55,613 nt of DNA, taken from Massilia frigida (GTDB lineage: Bacteria; Pseudomonadota; Gammaproteobacteria; Burkholderiales; Burkholderiaceae_D). The translations under genes were made by a program, and so were the position numbers. Shown one piece after another: positions 17,947 to 27,182 of this stretch. The notes below the pieces were generated by a model, which saw nothing but the letters and a program-made list of their open reading frames with translations, ran no database searches and was not told the DNA's origin. The stretch is from NCBI RefSeq assembly GCF_011682175.1, contig NZ_WHJG01000043.1, positions 1 through 55,613 of the forward strand. The letters run 5' to 3'. Within the stretch, counting starts at the first letter, position 1. Each line of letters starts with the position of its first letter.

Positions 17947-18447
17947 ATGCGAATTGTTAAAGAATCGACCCGCAGCCTCGATAAGCTCGACCGCCACATC
18001 CTGCGCATCCTGCAAAACGAGGGCCGCATCTCGATGAAGGACCTGGGCGAGCGGGTCGGTCTGTCGGTCACGCCCTGCATCGAGCGCGTCAAGCGCATGG
18101 AGCGCGACGGCGTCATCAGCGGTTATTACGCGCGCGTCGATCCGGCCGCGCTGGGCGCCAAGCTGCTGGTGTTTGTGGAAATTACGCTGAACCAGAAGTC
18201 GGCCTCGGCCTTCGAGCAGTTCCGGCGCGAGGTGCTGCGCATTCCCGAGGTGCAGGAATGCCATCTGGTGTCGGGCGATTTCGATTACCTGATCAAGGCG
18301 CGCATCCACGAGATGGCGGAGTACCGCAAGCTGCTCGGCGACATGCTGCTGCAATTGCCCGGCGCGGCGCAGTCGAAGAGTTATGTGGTGATGGAGGAGA
18401 TCAAGGAGACGCTGGTGCTGTCGACCGAGGCGCTGCTCCAGTCTTGA
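17947..18447 (+). CDS. Lrp/AsnC-family transcriptional regulator, probable regulator of dadA
   Basis: A 166-residue feast/famine regulator. The N-terminal winged HTH (LDKLDRHILRILQNEGRIS...LSVTPCIERVKRMERDGVI, about residues 12-60) is followed by the RAM ligand-binding domain (LVFVEITL, PEVQECHLVSGDFDYLIKAR). Family members bind amino acids and often control the adjacent catabolic gene. Being divergent from dadA with a short shared AT-rich promoter region, it most likely controls D-amino acid catabolism. Its last 67 bases overlap the 3' end of the convergent pirin gene. Confidence 0.9.
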   Translation: MRIVKESTRSLDKLDRHILRILQNEGRISMKDLGERVGLSVTPCIERVKRMERDGVISGYYARVDPAALGAKLLVFVEITLNQKSASAFEQFRREVLRIPEVQECHLVSGDFDYLIKARIHEMAEYRKLLGDMLLQLPGAAQSKSYVVMEEIKETLVLSTEALLQS

Positions 18448-19301
18448 CGCAGGCCCTGGAAACGCCCGGCCTCGAAGTCGGCAATGGCGCTCTGGATTTC
18501 CTCGCGCGTATTCATCACGAACGGTCCGTGCGACACCACCGGCTCGCCAATCGGTGTGGCGTGGCCGACGATCAGCAGGGCATCGGTCTCGGCGCTGACG
18601 GTGAGGGCATCGCCTTCGTCGTTCAGTTCGGCCAGGTGGAAAGCGCCGGCACGGTCGCCGTTGATGTCCACGCTGCCGCGCACGACATACAAAAACACAT
18701 GGCGCGCGCGCAGGTCCGGTAGGTGCAACTGGCCGCCGGCGCGCATCGCCACCGTGCTCATGAAGACGCCGGTCAGCGATTGCAGCGGGCCTTTGATGCC
18801 GTTCCACTCGCCGGCGACCAGGTGCAGGTCGACCTTGCCGCCGTCCAGGCCGATGGTCGGCATATCGTCCCGCTGCAATCCCGTGTACGCCGGCGCGCTC
18901 ATCTTCAGGCGTCCCGGCAGGTTGATCCACAATTGCAGGATTTCGAGCTGCCCGCCTTGCGCGCGAAACGCCGGCGGCGACACTTCCGCATGCACGATGC
19001 CGCTGCCAGCGGTCATCCATTGCACGCCGCCGGCGCCGATGACGCTCTCGTGCCCGGCGCTATCCTTGTGCATCAGGCTGCCGTCGACGATGAAGGTGAC
19101 GGTCTCGAAGCCGCGGTGCGGATGCGGGCCGAACGGCAGGCCGCGGTTGCCCGGCGGGTAGTGCTGCGGTCCGTGATGATTGAGAAACAGGAAGGGATCG
19201 ATCTGGTCGGCGTACGGTCCCGGCAGCGGGCGCTGGGTCAGCAGGTCGCCGATGTCGTCGCGTTGCGCCGGATGCAGGCGCTTGATGCTTTTTTCGCTCA
19301 T
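18381..19301 (-). CDS. Pirin family protein
   Basis: A 306-residue bicupin of the pirin family. The N-terminal cupin has the family metal site (FGPHPHRGFETVTFIVDGSLMH, HKDSAGHESVIGAGGVQWMTAGSGIVHAE, with His and Glu ligands) and is followed by QLWINLPGRLKMS and the C-terminal cupin. Pirins bind Fe and some have quercetinase-like activity; substrate here is unknown. The ATG at 19301 follows GGGAG. The stop lies inside the convergent Lrp gene, giving 67 bases of antisense coding overlap. The last 18 residues (Ser/Thr-rich) look like an extension beyond the usual end near EAGRFQGL. Confidence 0.87.
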   Translation of the reverse strand: MSEKSIKRLHPAQRDDIGDLLTQRPLPGPYADQIDPFLFLNHHGPQHYPPGNRGLPFGPHPHRGFETVTFIVDGSLMHKDSAGHESVIGAGGVQWMTAGSGIVHAEVSPPAFRAQGGQLEILQLWINLPGRLKMSAPAYTGLQRDDMPTIGLDGGKVDLHLVAGEWNGIKGPLQSLTGVFMSTVAMRAGGQLHLPDLRARHVFLYVVRGSVDINGDRAGAFHLAELNDEGDALTVSAETDALLIVGHATPIGEPVVSHGPFVMNTREEIQSAIADFEAGRFQGLRQDWSSASVDSTSVSLISSITT

Positions 19302-19452
19302 GGGCTCACTCCCTGGATGGTGGTGTCGTCTCCCACCATACCCGAAGCGCGGCGCGCGCGGCGTCGGCCTGCACGATGGCGAAAACTTTATGCCCCGGTT
19401 TGCTGTCCTACCGTGACGCCACCATTCTGGTGGAGACCACAAGGAGGCAATA

Positions 19453-19740
19453 ATGGCAACAATGAACGCACCCGCAAACGAACGCCGCCATATTCCGGAA
19501 CGCCGCAATGCCGGCGGCGCGCTGCACGCGACCCACTTTTCCGCCCTCGACTGGACGGCGATGGTCTTGATGATCGTCGGCGGCATCAACTGGGGCCTGG
19601 TCGGGGCCTTCGAGTTCGACCTGGTGGCGGCGCTGTTCGGCGATCGCACGAGCGGGCCGCGCCTGGTGTATGCGCTGGTCGGCATCGCCTCGCTGTACGC
19701 TATTTACCTGTTGAGCAAGATGGCCGCACGCCAGCATTAG
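19453..19740 (+). CDS. DUF378 small membrane protein
   Basis: A 95-residue protein with a strong AAGGAGG ribosome site. After a charged N-terminal 30 residues it has two membrane helices: TAMVLMIVGGINWGLVGAFEFDLVAALFG, containing the GGINWGLVG motif that defines DUF378, and LVYALVGIASLYAIYLL. The function of this inner-membrane family is unknown. It is divergent from pirin with a 151-base gap and is followed directly by a GC-rich tandem repeat. Confidence 0.88.
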   Translation: MATMNAPANERRHIPERRNAGGALHATHFSALDWTAMVLMIVGGINWGLVGAFEFDLVAALFGDRTSGPRLVYALVGIASLYAIYLLSKMAARQH

Positions 19741-19805
19741 CGGCGCCCGCTTGCGGCGCCCGCTTGCGGCGCCCGCTTGCGGCGCCCGCGTGCGGCGTCC
19801 GCTTG
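19741..19805. repeat. Five 13-bp tandem repeats after DUF378 gene
   Basis: Unit CGGCGCCCGCTTG: three exact copies (19741-19779), then two with single-base changes (19780-19805), and a weak sixth. It starts at the base after the DUF378 stop. Very GC-rich; the GCGCC/GGCGC core could stack into hairpins. Confidence 0.9.
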
Positions 19806-19928
19806 CCATGTCCGCGTGCGCCCGCTCTCTTGGGCCGCGCGCTTGCCGCCGCGCGCCCGGGGCCTGCGCAGCATGGCCGGCGGTGATAGACTTTGACGTT
19901 CCGCAAACCCAACGTCCAGGATGTCACC

Positions 19929-21437
19929 ATGCGCCACTCGTTCGTCCTCGCCAGCCTGCTGTGCTGCCTGAGCACCGCTGCCGGTGCCGCTCCCCCGCAA
20001 GCACCGGGGGAAGCGGCCTTGCGCGCGGCAGCCCATGCGGCCGCGAACTACCGTACCGCGCTGATCGACAGCCTGGCGAAGATGGTCAGCTTCAATACGG
20101 TCGCCGATCCGGCGCTGCCGTTCGAACGCAATCCGCAGCATCTCGGTTTCAAAAACTACCTCAAGAGCGAGGCGCAGCGGCTCGGCCTCGATTACACCGA
20201 CCATGGCTATGTGATGGTCATCGGCCTGGGCAGCGGCAGCGAGCGGGTCGGCATCATCACGCACGGCGATATCCAGCCGGTCGACCCGTCCAAGTGGAAA
20301 AAGTCGCCCTTCGAGCTGGACAAGACGAGCGAGGCCGGGCGCCTGATCGGACGCGGCACCGAGGATGACAAGGGACCGATCGCGACCGCCCTGTATGCAA
20401 TGAAGGCGATCAAGGACAGCAAGCTGGCGCTGGCAAAACGGCTGGAACTGTATGTGTACATGGCCGAGGAATCGGACTGGGGACCGCTGACCGCGTTTCT
20501 CAAGACGCACCAGCCGCCCCAGGTGAACATCACGCTCGACGCCGAGTATCCGGTGGTGACGGCCGAGAAGGGCTACGGCACGATCAGCGTGACGGTGCCG
20601 CCGCAGGCGCCGGTGCCGGCGGGCACGGCCGCGCTGGCCGCCTTCGGCGGCGGCTTTTTCGGCAGCCAGATTCCGGAAGACGCCAGCGCCGCCATCGACG
20701 ATGCCACACCGGAACTGGAAGCGAACATCCGCCAGCGCGCCAGCGCCCAGGGCGGCATGCGCTATACCTTCAGCCGCCAGGGCAAGCAGCTGCTGGTCAA
20801 GGCGCAAGGCTTGTCGGCACACTCGTCCAAGCCGGAAGACGGCGTCAATGCGATCAGCATGCTGGCCGATGCGCTCAATGGTCAGCCGTGGCCGAACACC
20901 ACGGCCGGCGCCATGGTCAATCTGCTCAATGACCTGATCGGGACCGGCGTCTACGGGGAAAAGTTCGGCAATATCGCTTACCGCGATAAGTTCATGGGGC
21001 CGATGACCGTGGCGCCGACCGTCATCAAGCAGGGCGAGGCCGGGATCTCGCTGCATGTGAACCTGCGCCGTCCGCAAGGCAAGAGCACCGAACAGCTGAC
21101 CCGCGAAGTGAACGAGGCGCTGACCCAGTGGCAGGCGCGGCGCATCGCGCTGGCCGATGTGAAGGTCGAGATCACGGAACCATGGCTGCAGAAAAGCGCG
21201 CCCCAGGTGCCGACCTTGCTGTCCGTGTTTTCCTACTACACCGGCATCAAGAATCCGCGCCCGATTTCCATCGGCGGCGGCACCAACTCGCGCCTGTTCC
21301 CGAACGCGGTCAGCTTCGGCCCCAGCATGCCGGGGACGGTGTATTCGGGACACTCCGAACACGAATTCATCACCGTCAAGCAGCTCATGCTGAACTTGCA
21401 GATGTACACGGCCGTCATGGCCGAACTGGCCAAATAG
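19929..21437 (+). CDS. Exported M20-family dipeptidase-like metallopeptidase
   Basis: A 502-residue protein with a signal peptide (MRHSFVLASLLCCLSTAAGA), so probably periplasmic. It has the M20 di-zinc hydrolase motifs in order: GIITHGDIQPV (His-x-Asp), LIGRGTEDDKGPIATALYAM (bridging Asp), VYMAEESDWGPL (catalytic Glu pair), and SGHSEHEFITV near the C-terminus (His). The family hydrolyses dipeptides or acylated amino acids. Start at 19929 is an ATG preceded by AGGATG; an upstream TTG would place extra residues before the signal. A strong hairpin follows the stop. Confidence 0.88.
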   Translation: MRHSFVLASLLCCLSTAAGAAPPQAPGEAALRAAAHAAANYRTALIDSLAKMVSFNTVADPALPFERNPQHLGFKNYLKSEAQRLGLDYTDHGYVMVIGLGSGSERVGIITHGDIQPVDPSKWKKSPFELDKTSEAGRLIGRGTEDDKGPIATALYAMKAIKDSKLALAKRLELYVYMAEESDWGPLTAFLKTHQPPQVNITLDAEYPVVTAEKGYGTISVTVPPQAPVPAGTAALAAFGGGFFGSQIPEDASAAIDDATPELEANIRQRASAQGGMRYTFSRQGKQLLVKAQGLSAHSSKPEDGVNAISMLADALNGQPWPNTTAGAMVNLLNDLIGTGVYGEKFGNIAYRDKFMGPMTVAPTVIKQGEAGISLHVNLRRPQGKSTEQLTREVNEALTQWQARRIALADVKVEITEPWLQKSAPQVPTLLSVFSYYTGIKNPRPISIGGGTNSRLFPNAVSFGPSMPGTVYSGHSEHEFITVKQLMLNLQMYTAVMAELAK

Positions 21438-21445
21438 CGGTACGC

Positions 21446-21487
21446 GGGGGACCCGGCGCGCAGCAGATCGCACGCGCCGGGTCCCCC
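21446..21487 (+). terminator. Strong hairpin after M20 peptidase gene
   Basis: Perfect 15-bp stem (21446-21460 with 21473-21487, GGGGGACCCGGCGCG) and a 12-base loop, 8 bases after the stop at 21437. It lacks a clear T-run, so it may be a stability or Rho-assisted stop rather than a classical terminator. Confidence 0.6.
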
Positions 21488-21839
21488 TGTCCGTTTGGTT
21501 CGTAACCGTAAAAACGCCGATTTTTGATGTAGGCAGCAGCCTACTTTATGTAACCAGTTCCGACCTCAAAAAGTCAGCGAACAGCGCCTCTCCCTCTCAG
21601 AAAAACCTTTGCGTTCCATATGATTGAACGCCACTGGTCACAAGCCATTTTCACCTAGAAATCTTGCCTTTCCGGGGTGTGAAAATGCGCAAAATTGGCG
21701 TGCTAGCATCCGTTCCCAGTCCGCGATAACGGCGCTTGTTCGCGGCGTGGCGCACGCTTGTTGTCCGGCATGCGGCGTCACGCAGCCTTGCGCCGCGCCG
21801 GCGGCCAGCGCCGTCGCAAGCCCATGACGAGGAGCACCA
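21488..21839. other. Intergenic region before GH2 gene
   Basis: 352 bases with no supported gene. It contains a small inverted repeat GTAGGC-AGCA-GCCTAC at about 21530-21545, an AT-rich stretch around 21540-21620 likely to hold the GH2 promoter, and a GC-rich run up to the ribosome site GAGGAG at 21828-21833. Confidence 0.5.
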
Positions 21840-23627
21840 ATGAGGCAATTCGAGTACCCGCGACCGCAGCTCGTGCGTGAGCACTGGACCAGCCTGAACG
21901 GGCCGTGGAAATTCATGTTCGACGATGAACGGCGCTGCCGCATGCCCGATGGCGCGACCGAGTGGACGCACCAGATCGAGGTGCCGTTCGCGCCGGAGTC
22001 GCGCGCCAGCGGTATCGGCGACATGGGCTTCCATACGGTGTGCTGGTATGAACGCGCCTTCCATCTGGCGCCGCACGCGGGCCACACCCTGCTGCATTTC
22101 GGCGCGGTCGACTACCGCGCCCGGGTCTGGGTCAACCAGCACCTGGTGGCCGAACACGAGGGCGGACACACGCCGTTTTCGGCCGATATCAGCGGCGTGC
22201 TCACGGAGGAGGGCACGCAGGTCGTGACGGTGTACGTCGAGGATGACCCGCACGACCTGGCCAAGCCGCGCGGCAAGCAGGACTGGCTGCTCGACGCGCA
22301 CTCGATCTGGTATCCGCGCACCACCGGCATCTGGCAGACGGTGTGGATCGAGCAGGTGGCGTCGACCTACATCCAGAGCTTGCGCTGGACGCCGATTTTC
22401 GAGACCTACGAAATCGGCTGCGAAATCTTTGCCACCGGCGACATCACGGAAGACCTGTTTGTCGAGGTCAAGATCTGGCATGGCGCCAATCTGCTGGCGG
22501 ACGATCACTACAAGCTGCTCGGCAACGAGGCCAACCGCAAGATCGCCTTGTCCGATCCGGGCATCGACGACTCGCGCAACGAGCTGCTGTGGAGTCCCGA
22601 GCGGCCCACCCTGCTCACTGCCGAGGTGAGCCTGCACCATCGGGGCAAGGTGCTCGACATGGTGCGTTCCTACACGGCGCTGCGCTCGGTGGCGATCAAC
22701 CGTGACCGCTTCATGTTGAATGGCCGCGCCTACGCGCTGCGGCTGGTGCTCGACCAGGGCTACTGGCCCGAATCGCTGCTGACGGCGCCGTCGGACGCAG
22801 CACTCAAGCGCGACGTGGAGCTGGCCAGGGCGATGGGGTTTAACGGTGTGCGCAAGCACCAGAAGATCGAAGACCCGCGCTATCTGTACTGGGCCGACCG
22901 GCTCGGCCTGCTTGTGTGGGAAGAAATGCCATCGGCCTACCGCTTCAGTCCCAAGGCCATCACGCGCATGGTGCGCGAGTGGACCGAGGCCATCGAACGC
23001 GACTACAGCCACCCGTGCATCATCGTCTGGGTGGCCTTCAACGAATCCTGGGGCGTGCCGAACCTGACCCTCACCCAGGCCCACCGCAATGCGGTCGAAG
23101 CCCTGTACCACCTGACGCGCACGCTTGACGCGACCCGGCCGGTGATCGGCAACGATGGCTGGGAAGCGTCGGCCACCGACATCCTCGGCATCCACGACTA
23201 CGACTGCAATCCCGACAAGCTGGCGGCGCGCTACACCACCAGCGAACCGACGCGCACCCTGTTCGACCAGCGCCGTCCGGGCGGGCGCATCCTGACGCTG
23301 GACGGCTTTCCGCACCGGGGCCAACCCATCGTGCTGACCGAATTCGGCGGCGTCGCCTTCGACAAGCACAACGGCAGCGCGCACACCTGGGGCTACTCGC
23401 GCGCCCACACCGAAGACAGTTTTCTCGACCTGTACCGGCGCCTGCTGGCGGTGGTCAACAGCACGACCATGTTCAGCGGCTTTTGCTACACCCAATTCAG
23501 CGACACCTTCCAGGAAGCGAACGGCCTGCTGTGCGCCGACCGCACGCCCAAGATCCCGCTCGAACTGATCAGCGCCGCCACGCGCAACGATGATGCGAAG
23601 GAGGAATGCTACCCCGAAATTGCCTGA
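21840..23627 (+). CDS. Glycoside hydrolase family 2 (beta-galactosidase/glucuronidase type)
   Basis: A 595-residue cytosolic enzyme with no signal peptide. Domain order is a jelly-roll sugar-binding domain (about 1-160, [11 protein letters not shown] and WYERAF), an immunoglobulin-like domain (about 170-285) and a TIM barrel (about 290-595). The acid/base Glu is E402 in WVAFNESWG and the nucleophile is E501 in VLTEFGG, both in family context. It hydrolyses beta-linked hexosides or hexuronides; length is short, closer to the glucuronidase-type group than LacZ. Strong GAGGAG ribosome site. The fusion gene downstream, 95 bases away, suggests a shared glycan pathway. Confidence 0.9.
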   Translation: MRQFEYPRPQLVREHWTSLNGPWKFMFDDERRCRMPDGATEWTHQIEVPFAPESRASGIGDMGFHTVCWYERAFHLAPHAGHTLLHFGAVDYRARVWVNQHLVAEHEGGHTPFSADISGVLTEEGTQVVTVYVEDDPHDLAKPRGKQDWLLDAHSIWYPRTTGIWQTVWIEQVASTYIQSLRWTPIFETYEIGCEIFATGDITEDLFVEVKIWHGANLLADDHYKLLGNEANRKIALSDPGIDDSRNELLWSPERPTLLTAEVSLHHRGKVLDMVRSYTALRSVAINRDRFMLNGRAYALRLVLDQGYWPESLLTAPSDAALKRDVELARAMGFNGVRKHQKIEDPRYLYWADRLGLLVWEEMPSAYRFSPKAITRMVREWTEAIERDYSHPCIIVWVAFNESWGVPNLTLTQAHRNAVEALYHLTRTLDATRPVIGNDGWEASATDILGIHDYDCNPDKLAARYTTSEPTRTLFDQRRPGGRILTLDGFPHRGQPIVLTEFGGVAFDKHNGSAHTWGYSRAHTEDSFLDLYRRLLAVVNSTTMFSGFCYTQFSDTFQEANGLLCADRTPKIPLELISAATRNDDAKEECYPEIA

Positions 23628-23722
23628 CGAGCCGCTGGCACCACCCGCGCGGGACGGCGCCGCGGGTCAGTAGGACACATCACTTTGCCAACATACGCCC
23701 GGGATGGGCGAAAGGAGATAGC

Positions 23723-26395
23723 ATGTCGACGATCATCGTTTTTTGCCACCTGCGCTGGGATTTTGTTTACCAGCGGCCGCAGCAGTTGCTGTCGCGGCTG
23801 GCGCAATATTTCCGCATCCTCTTTGTGGAGGAGCCCGTGCACGATGATGGCGGCAGCTTCATGGAACAATCGACGCCGGTTCCCAACGTGACCGTGTACC
23901 GGCCGCACACGCCGGTGCATGCGCCCGGCTTCCACGACGACCAGATCCGCCTGCTGCAACCGATGCTGGCCGGCCTGGTCGAGCCCGGCGAACACCCCAT
24001 CGTCTGGTTCTATACGCCGATGGCCCTGCCGCTGCTGCAGGAACTGCATGCGGGGCTGGTGGTGTACGACTGCATGGACGAGCTGGCGGCATTCAAGAAT
24101 CCTCCGCGCCAGCTGCTGCAACGCGAAACGGCCCTGCTGAACCTGGCCGACCTGGTGTTTGCCGGCGGGCCCAGCCTGTATCAGGCCAAGCGCGAGCGCC
24201 ACACCAATGCGCACTGCTTTCCCAGTAGCGTCGACGTGCGCCACTTCGAGCGCGCGCTCGGGCGCGATAACGGTCATCCGCTCCAGGCCGGCATCGGCGC
24301 GCCGCGCCTGGGCTTTTACGGGGTGATCGATGAACGCTTCGACGCGCCCCTGGTCGCCACGCTGGCCGACGCCCATCCCGACTGGCAACTGGTGATGGTG
24401 GGGCCGGTCATGAAAATCGACCCCGCCAGCCTGCCGCAGCGCCCCAATATCCACTACCTGGGGCAGCAGCCTTACGAAGCGCTGCCTGGCCTGCTGGCCG
24501 GCTGGGAGGTATGCCTGCTGCCGTTCGCGCTGAACGATGCTACCCGCTTCATCAGCCCGACCAAGGTGCTCGAATACATGGCCGCCGAACTGCCCATCGT
24601 CAGCACCGATATCGCCGACGTCGCCCGTCCGTACGGCCACGTGGTCGCGATCGCGCGCGATGCGGACGGCTTCGTGGCGGCGTGCGAGGCAGCCCTGGCG
24701 ATGACGCCCGAACGCCGCGCCGCCATGGGCGCCACCATGCGCACCATCGTGGCCGGCACCTCGTGGGATGTCACGGTCAACGCCATGCGCCGCTTGCTGG
24801 CGGAGACCCGGCCCGGACGCGGCACGGGCCGCTTCAGCGGCGCAGGCAATGCGGGCAACGCAGGCTTGGCCACCGGGGCCGGTGTCAGCGCCCCAGGCAC
24901 GGGCTCCGGCGCTGGCGCCGGGGCCACGGTCAACCCCTTGCGCTCGCCGAGCGGGGGGCAGAAGGTGCAGACTGTCATCGTCGGCGCCGGCCCCACCGGC
25001 CTGTCGGCCGCGTACCACCTGGGCGAGGGCACGGTGCTGCTCGACAAGAACCCGAGCGTCGGCGGCTGGTGCCGTTCGATCCATGACCAGGGCTTCACGT
25101 TCGACCATGCCGGCCACATCATGTTTTCCAACGATCCTTACGTGCTATCGCTGTACGAGATGCTGCTCGGCCCCAACCTGCACTGGCAAAATCGCGAAGC
25201 TTGGGTCTACAGCAAGCAGGTGTATACGCGCTACCCGTTCCAGGGCGCCCTGTACGGCTTGCCGCCGAAAGTGATCACCGAGTGCATCATCGGCGCGGTC
25301 GAAGCGCGCTTCGGCAGCCTCGACGGCGCATGCGCGGCGCCACCGTGTGCAGTCAAGCCGGTGGAAGACTGCTGCGCGGACGGTAGCGTCGAGGTCGCGC
25401 ACGGTACCGCCAGCATTGCACCGCGCAAGCGCGAAAGCCAGAATTTCGAGGACTTCATTTACAAGGTCTGGGGCCGCGGCATCGCCGAGCACTTCGCCAT
25501 CCCGTACAACAAGAAGCTGTGGACCGTTCCGCTGAGTGACATGGAAACTTCCTGGCTCGGGGGCAGGGTGCCGCTGCCCGACCTCGAAGAAATCATCGAG
25601 GGCGCGCTGGAACCTGTCGCCAAGCCCATGGGACCGAATGCCCGCTTTGGCTATCCGCTCTCCGGTGGCTTTCAAGCATTGATGTCCGGTTTCCTGCCGC
25701 ATATCAAGGGCCGGATTGAAATGCAGGCCGAGGCGGCCCAGTTGCTGCCACGCGAACATGTGCTGGTGATGGCCGACGGCAGCCGTTACCGCTACGATCA
25801 CCTGATCAGCACCATGCCCTTGCCGGAACTGATCAAGCTGATCGGCAGCGAAGCGCCGCGCGATGTGCGCGAAGCGGCCGCGGGCTTGCGTCATATATCG
25901 GTCCGCTGCGTCAACCTTGGCGTGGCGCGCGAAAACATCACCGACAAGCACTGGATCTACTACCCGGAAGACACGATTTTCCACCGGATTTTCGTCCAGG
26001 GGAACGCCAGTCCCCATTGCAACCCGCCCGGCGGATTCGGGCTGAGCTGCGAGATTTCCTACTCCCCATGGAAGCCCTTGCCGCTCGATGGCCAGGCGCT
26101 GATCGAGCGCTGCATCGACGACTGCATCAAGGTCACCATGCTCCGGCCGGATGACCGCATCATTATCGCCAACCTGGTCGACATGCCCTATGCGTATGTG
26201 GTCTACGATCACGCGCGCGCGGCCAATGTAGCGCGCGTCAAGGCGTGGCTGGCGCGTTACGACATCGTGCTGGCGGGACGTTACAGCGAATGGGAATACT
26301 ACAACTCCGACCACGCTTTCATCGCCGGCAAGAAGGCAGCGGAAGCGGTGCTTCGCCAGCGCGCCGATGCGGCGCAGAATGTCGGGTCGGAGTGA
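23723..26395 (+). CDS. Glycosyltransferase fused to FAD/UDP-galactopyranose-mutase-like oxidoreductase
   Basis: An 890-residue two-enzyme fusion. Residues 1-380 form a GT-B glycosyltransferase: CHLRWDFVYQRPQQLLSRLA at the start and SPTKVLEYMAAELPIVSTDI for donor binding. A Gly/Ala/Ser-rich linker (about 375-410) leads to a flavoprotein at 415-885 beginning VQTVIVGAGPTGLSAAYHLG (GxGxxG), then GGWCRSIHDQGFTFDHAGHI and PYNKKLWTVPLSDM, typical of UDP-galactopyranose mutase/protoporphyrinogen oxidase-like enzymes. An odd Cys-rich insert (four Cys, residues 534-555) interrupts it. AAAGGAG precedes the ATG. It could convert and transfer a sugar in one protein; products unknown. Confidence 0.85.
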   Translation: MSTIIVFCHLRWDFVYQRPQQLLSRLAQYFRILFVEEPVHDDGGSFMEQSTPVPNVTVYRPHTPVHAPGFHDDQIRLLQPMLAGLVEPGEHPIVWFYTPMALPLLQELHAGLVVYDCMDELAAFKNPPRQLLQRETALLNLADLVFAGGPSLYQAKRERHTNAHCFPSSVDVRHFERALGRDNGHPLQAGIGAPRLGFYGVIDERFDAPLVATLADAHPDWQLVMVGPVMKIDPASLPQRPNIHYLGQQPYEALPGLLAGWEVCLLPFALNDATRFISPTKVLEYMAAELPIVSTDIADVARPYGHVVAIARDADGFVAACEAALAMTPERRAAMGATMRTIVAGTSWDVTVNAMRRLLAETRPGRGTGRFSGAGNAGNAGLATGAGVSAPGTGSGAGAGATVNPLRSPSGGQKVQTVIVGAGPTGLSAAYHLGEGTVLLDKNPSVGGWCRSIHDQGFTFDHAGHIMFSNDPYVLSLYEMLLGPNLHWQNREAWVYSKQVYTRYPFQGALYGLPPKVITECIIGAVEARFGSLDGACAAPPCAVKPVEDCCADGSVEVAHGTASIAPRKRESQNFEDFIYKVWGRGIAEHFAIPYNKKLWTVPLSDMETSWLGGRVPLPDLEEIIEGALEPVAKPMGPNARFGYPLSGGFQALMSGFLPHIKGRIEMQAEAAQLLPREHVLVMADGSRYRYDHLISTMPLPELIKLIGSEAPRDVREAAAGLRHISVRCVNLGVARENITDKHWIYYPEDTIFHRIFVQGNASPHCNPPGGFGLSCEISYSPWKPLPLDGQALIERCIDDCIKVTMLRPDDRIIIANLVDMPYAYVVYDHARAANVARVKAWLARYDIVLAGRYSEWEYYNSDHAFIAGKKAAEAVLRQRADAAQNVGSE

Positions 26396-26569
26396 AATTG
26401 CCGCAAGCAGGTCCATGGACTGGCGCACATTCCACGAACGCGCGAAGGTTGATGGAGACTCCGCGCGGACCCCGGTCGTGGTCGTGGCGTTGTTGTGAGA
26501 GTAATCGGGGCTGTGTCGATGAACGCTATCGCGGTGCTGACTTCACGGCACGGAATTGACAGCCGCGAG

Positions 26570-26629
26570 AATCGGAATCGGAATCGGAGTCGGAATCGGA
26601 ATCGGAATCGGAATCGGAATCGGAATCAA
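26570..26629. repeat. Hexanucleotide tandem repeat (AATCGG)n
   Basis: Nine consecutive 6-base units AATCGG (one is AGTCGG) from 26570 to 26623, plus AATCAA at the end. On the minus strand it reads as Ile-Pro codons, but no gene context supports translation. Confidence 0.95.
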
Positions 26630-26709
26630 GGTTCGATTCGCGCATCCATTTGCCTCATTCAGTGATATCGACGTCGGGTGTGCACGCATACCGTGGTGGC
26701 ATTGATTAG

Positions 26710-26950
26710 GAAGGTGCAAACGCGGGCACGCTGTCCTTAGAGAAGGTGCCACGCGGACACCTGTGATCGGAGAAGGTGAAACGCGGACACGCTGTTTTTA
26801 GGGAAGGTGCAAACGCGGAGACGCTCTCATTAAGGGAGGTGCAGCGCGGACATCTGTCATAAGAGAAGGTAAAACGCGGACACGCTGTTATTAGAGAAGG
26901 TGCAGACGCGGACACGCTGTCATTAGGGGAGGTGCAACGCGGGGCAGGTT
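26710..26950. repeat. 31-bp tandem repeat with 93-bp higher-order period
   Basis: Eight imperfect units of about 31 bases, each starting GAAGGTG or GGAGGTG and containing ACGCGGACACGCTGT-like sequence. Unit starts are 26710, 26742, 26772, 26803, 26835, 26865, 26896 and 26928. Spacings repeat as 32, 30, 31, so every third unit matches best (period 93). There are no unique spacers, so this is not a CRISPR array. Confidence 0.88.
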
Positions 26951-27015
26951 GTCATTGAACGGGAAGCTATTTCGTCCCACAGCAGAAATGGCAGCGCCGC
27001 AGTTCCAGGCACCGG

Positions 27016-27055
27016 CAGGACGCAAGGACGCAAGGACACAAGGACGCAAGGACGC
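27016..27055. repeat. Octamer tandem repeat (AAGGACGC)n
   Basis: Five 8-base units based on AAGGACGC (one AAGGACAC; the first begins CAGG). Located 66 bases downstream of the 31-bp array. Confidence 0.92.
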
Positions 27056-27182
27056 GCGGCAACGGCGGTTCTGATCGACCACTCCCTTGCGACTGCGCTG
27101 GTACGCCATTCGGCACAGGAACTGGGCGTGCCGATGCCAGGCGTTATCGCCTGGCCCTTCAACGTCGCTTGTCGGCGCGGCG

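Larger units (their letters stand above)
26396..27182. other. 787-base gene-free tract rich in tandem repeats
   Basis: No supported gene. It carries three separate tandem arrays (hexamer, 31/93-bp and octamer, listed separately), separated by unique sequence. Short frames crossing the arrays are open only because the periods are multiples of three. The region divides the glycan operon from the Gly/Ser/Thr-rich lipoprotein. Confidence 0.75.

Noticed and set aside
19737-21473. Long antisense frame opposite the M20 gene
   Set aside because: Arg/His-rich shadow; the plus strand carries clear M20 motifs, signal peptide and ribosome site.
21651-23495. Long antisense frame opposite GH2
   Set aside because: No domain, codon pattern of a shadow; GH2 catalytic residues are on the plus strand.
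26706-26915. Minus-strand repeat peptide in the 31-bp array
   Set aside because: Open by the 93-bp period; no start signal, no homology and no continuity with a conserved domain.
26710-26950. CRISPR array
   Set aside because: Units are contiguous and degenerate with no unique spacers, and no cas gene lies nearby.
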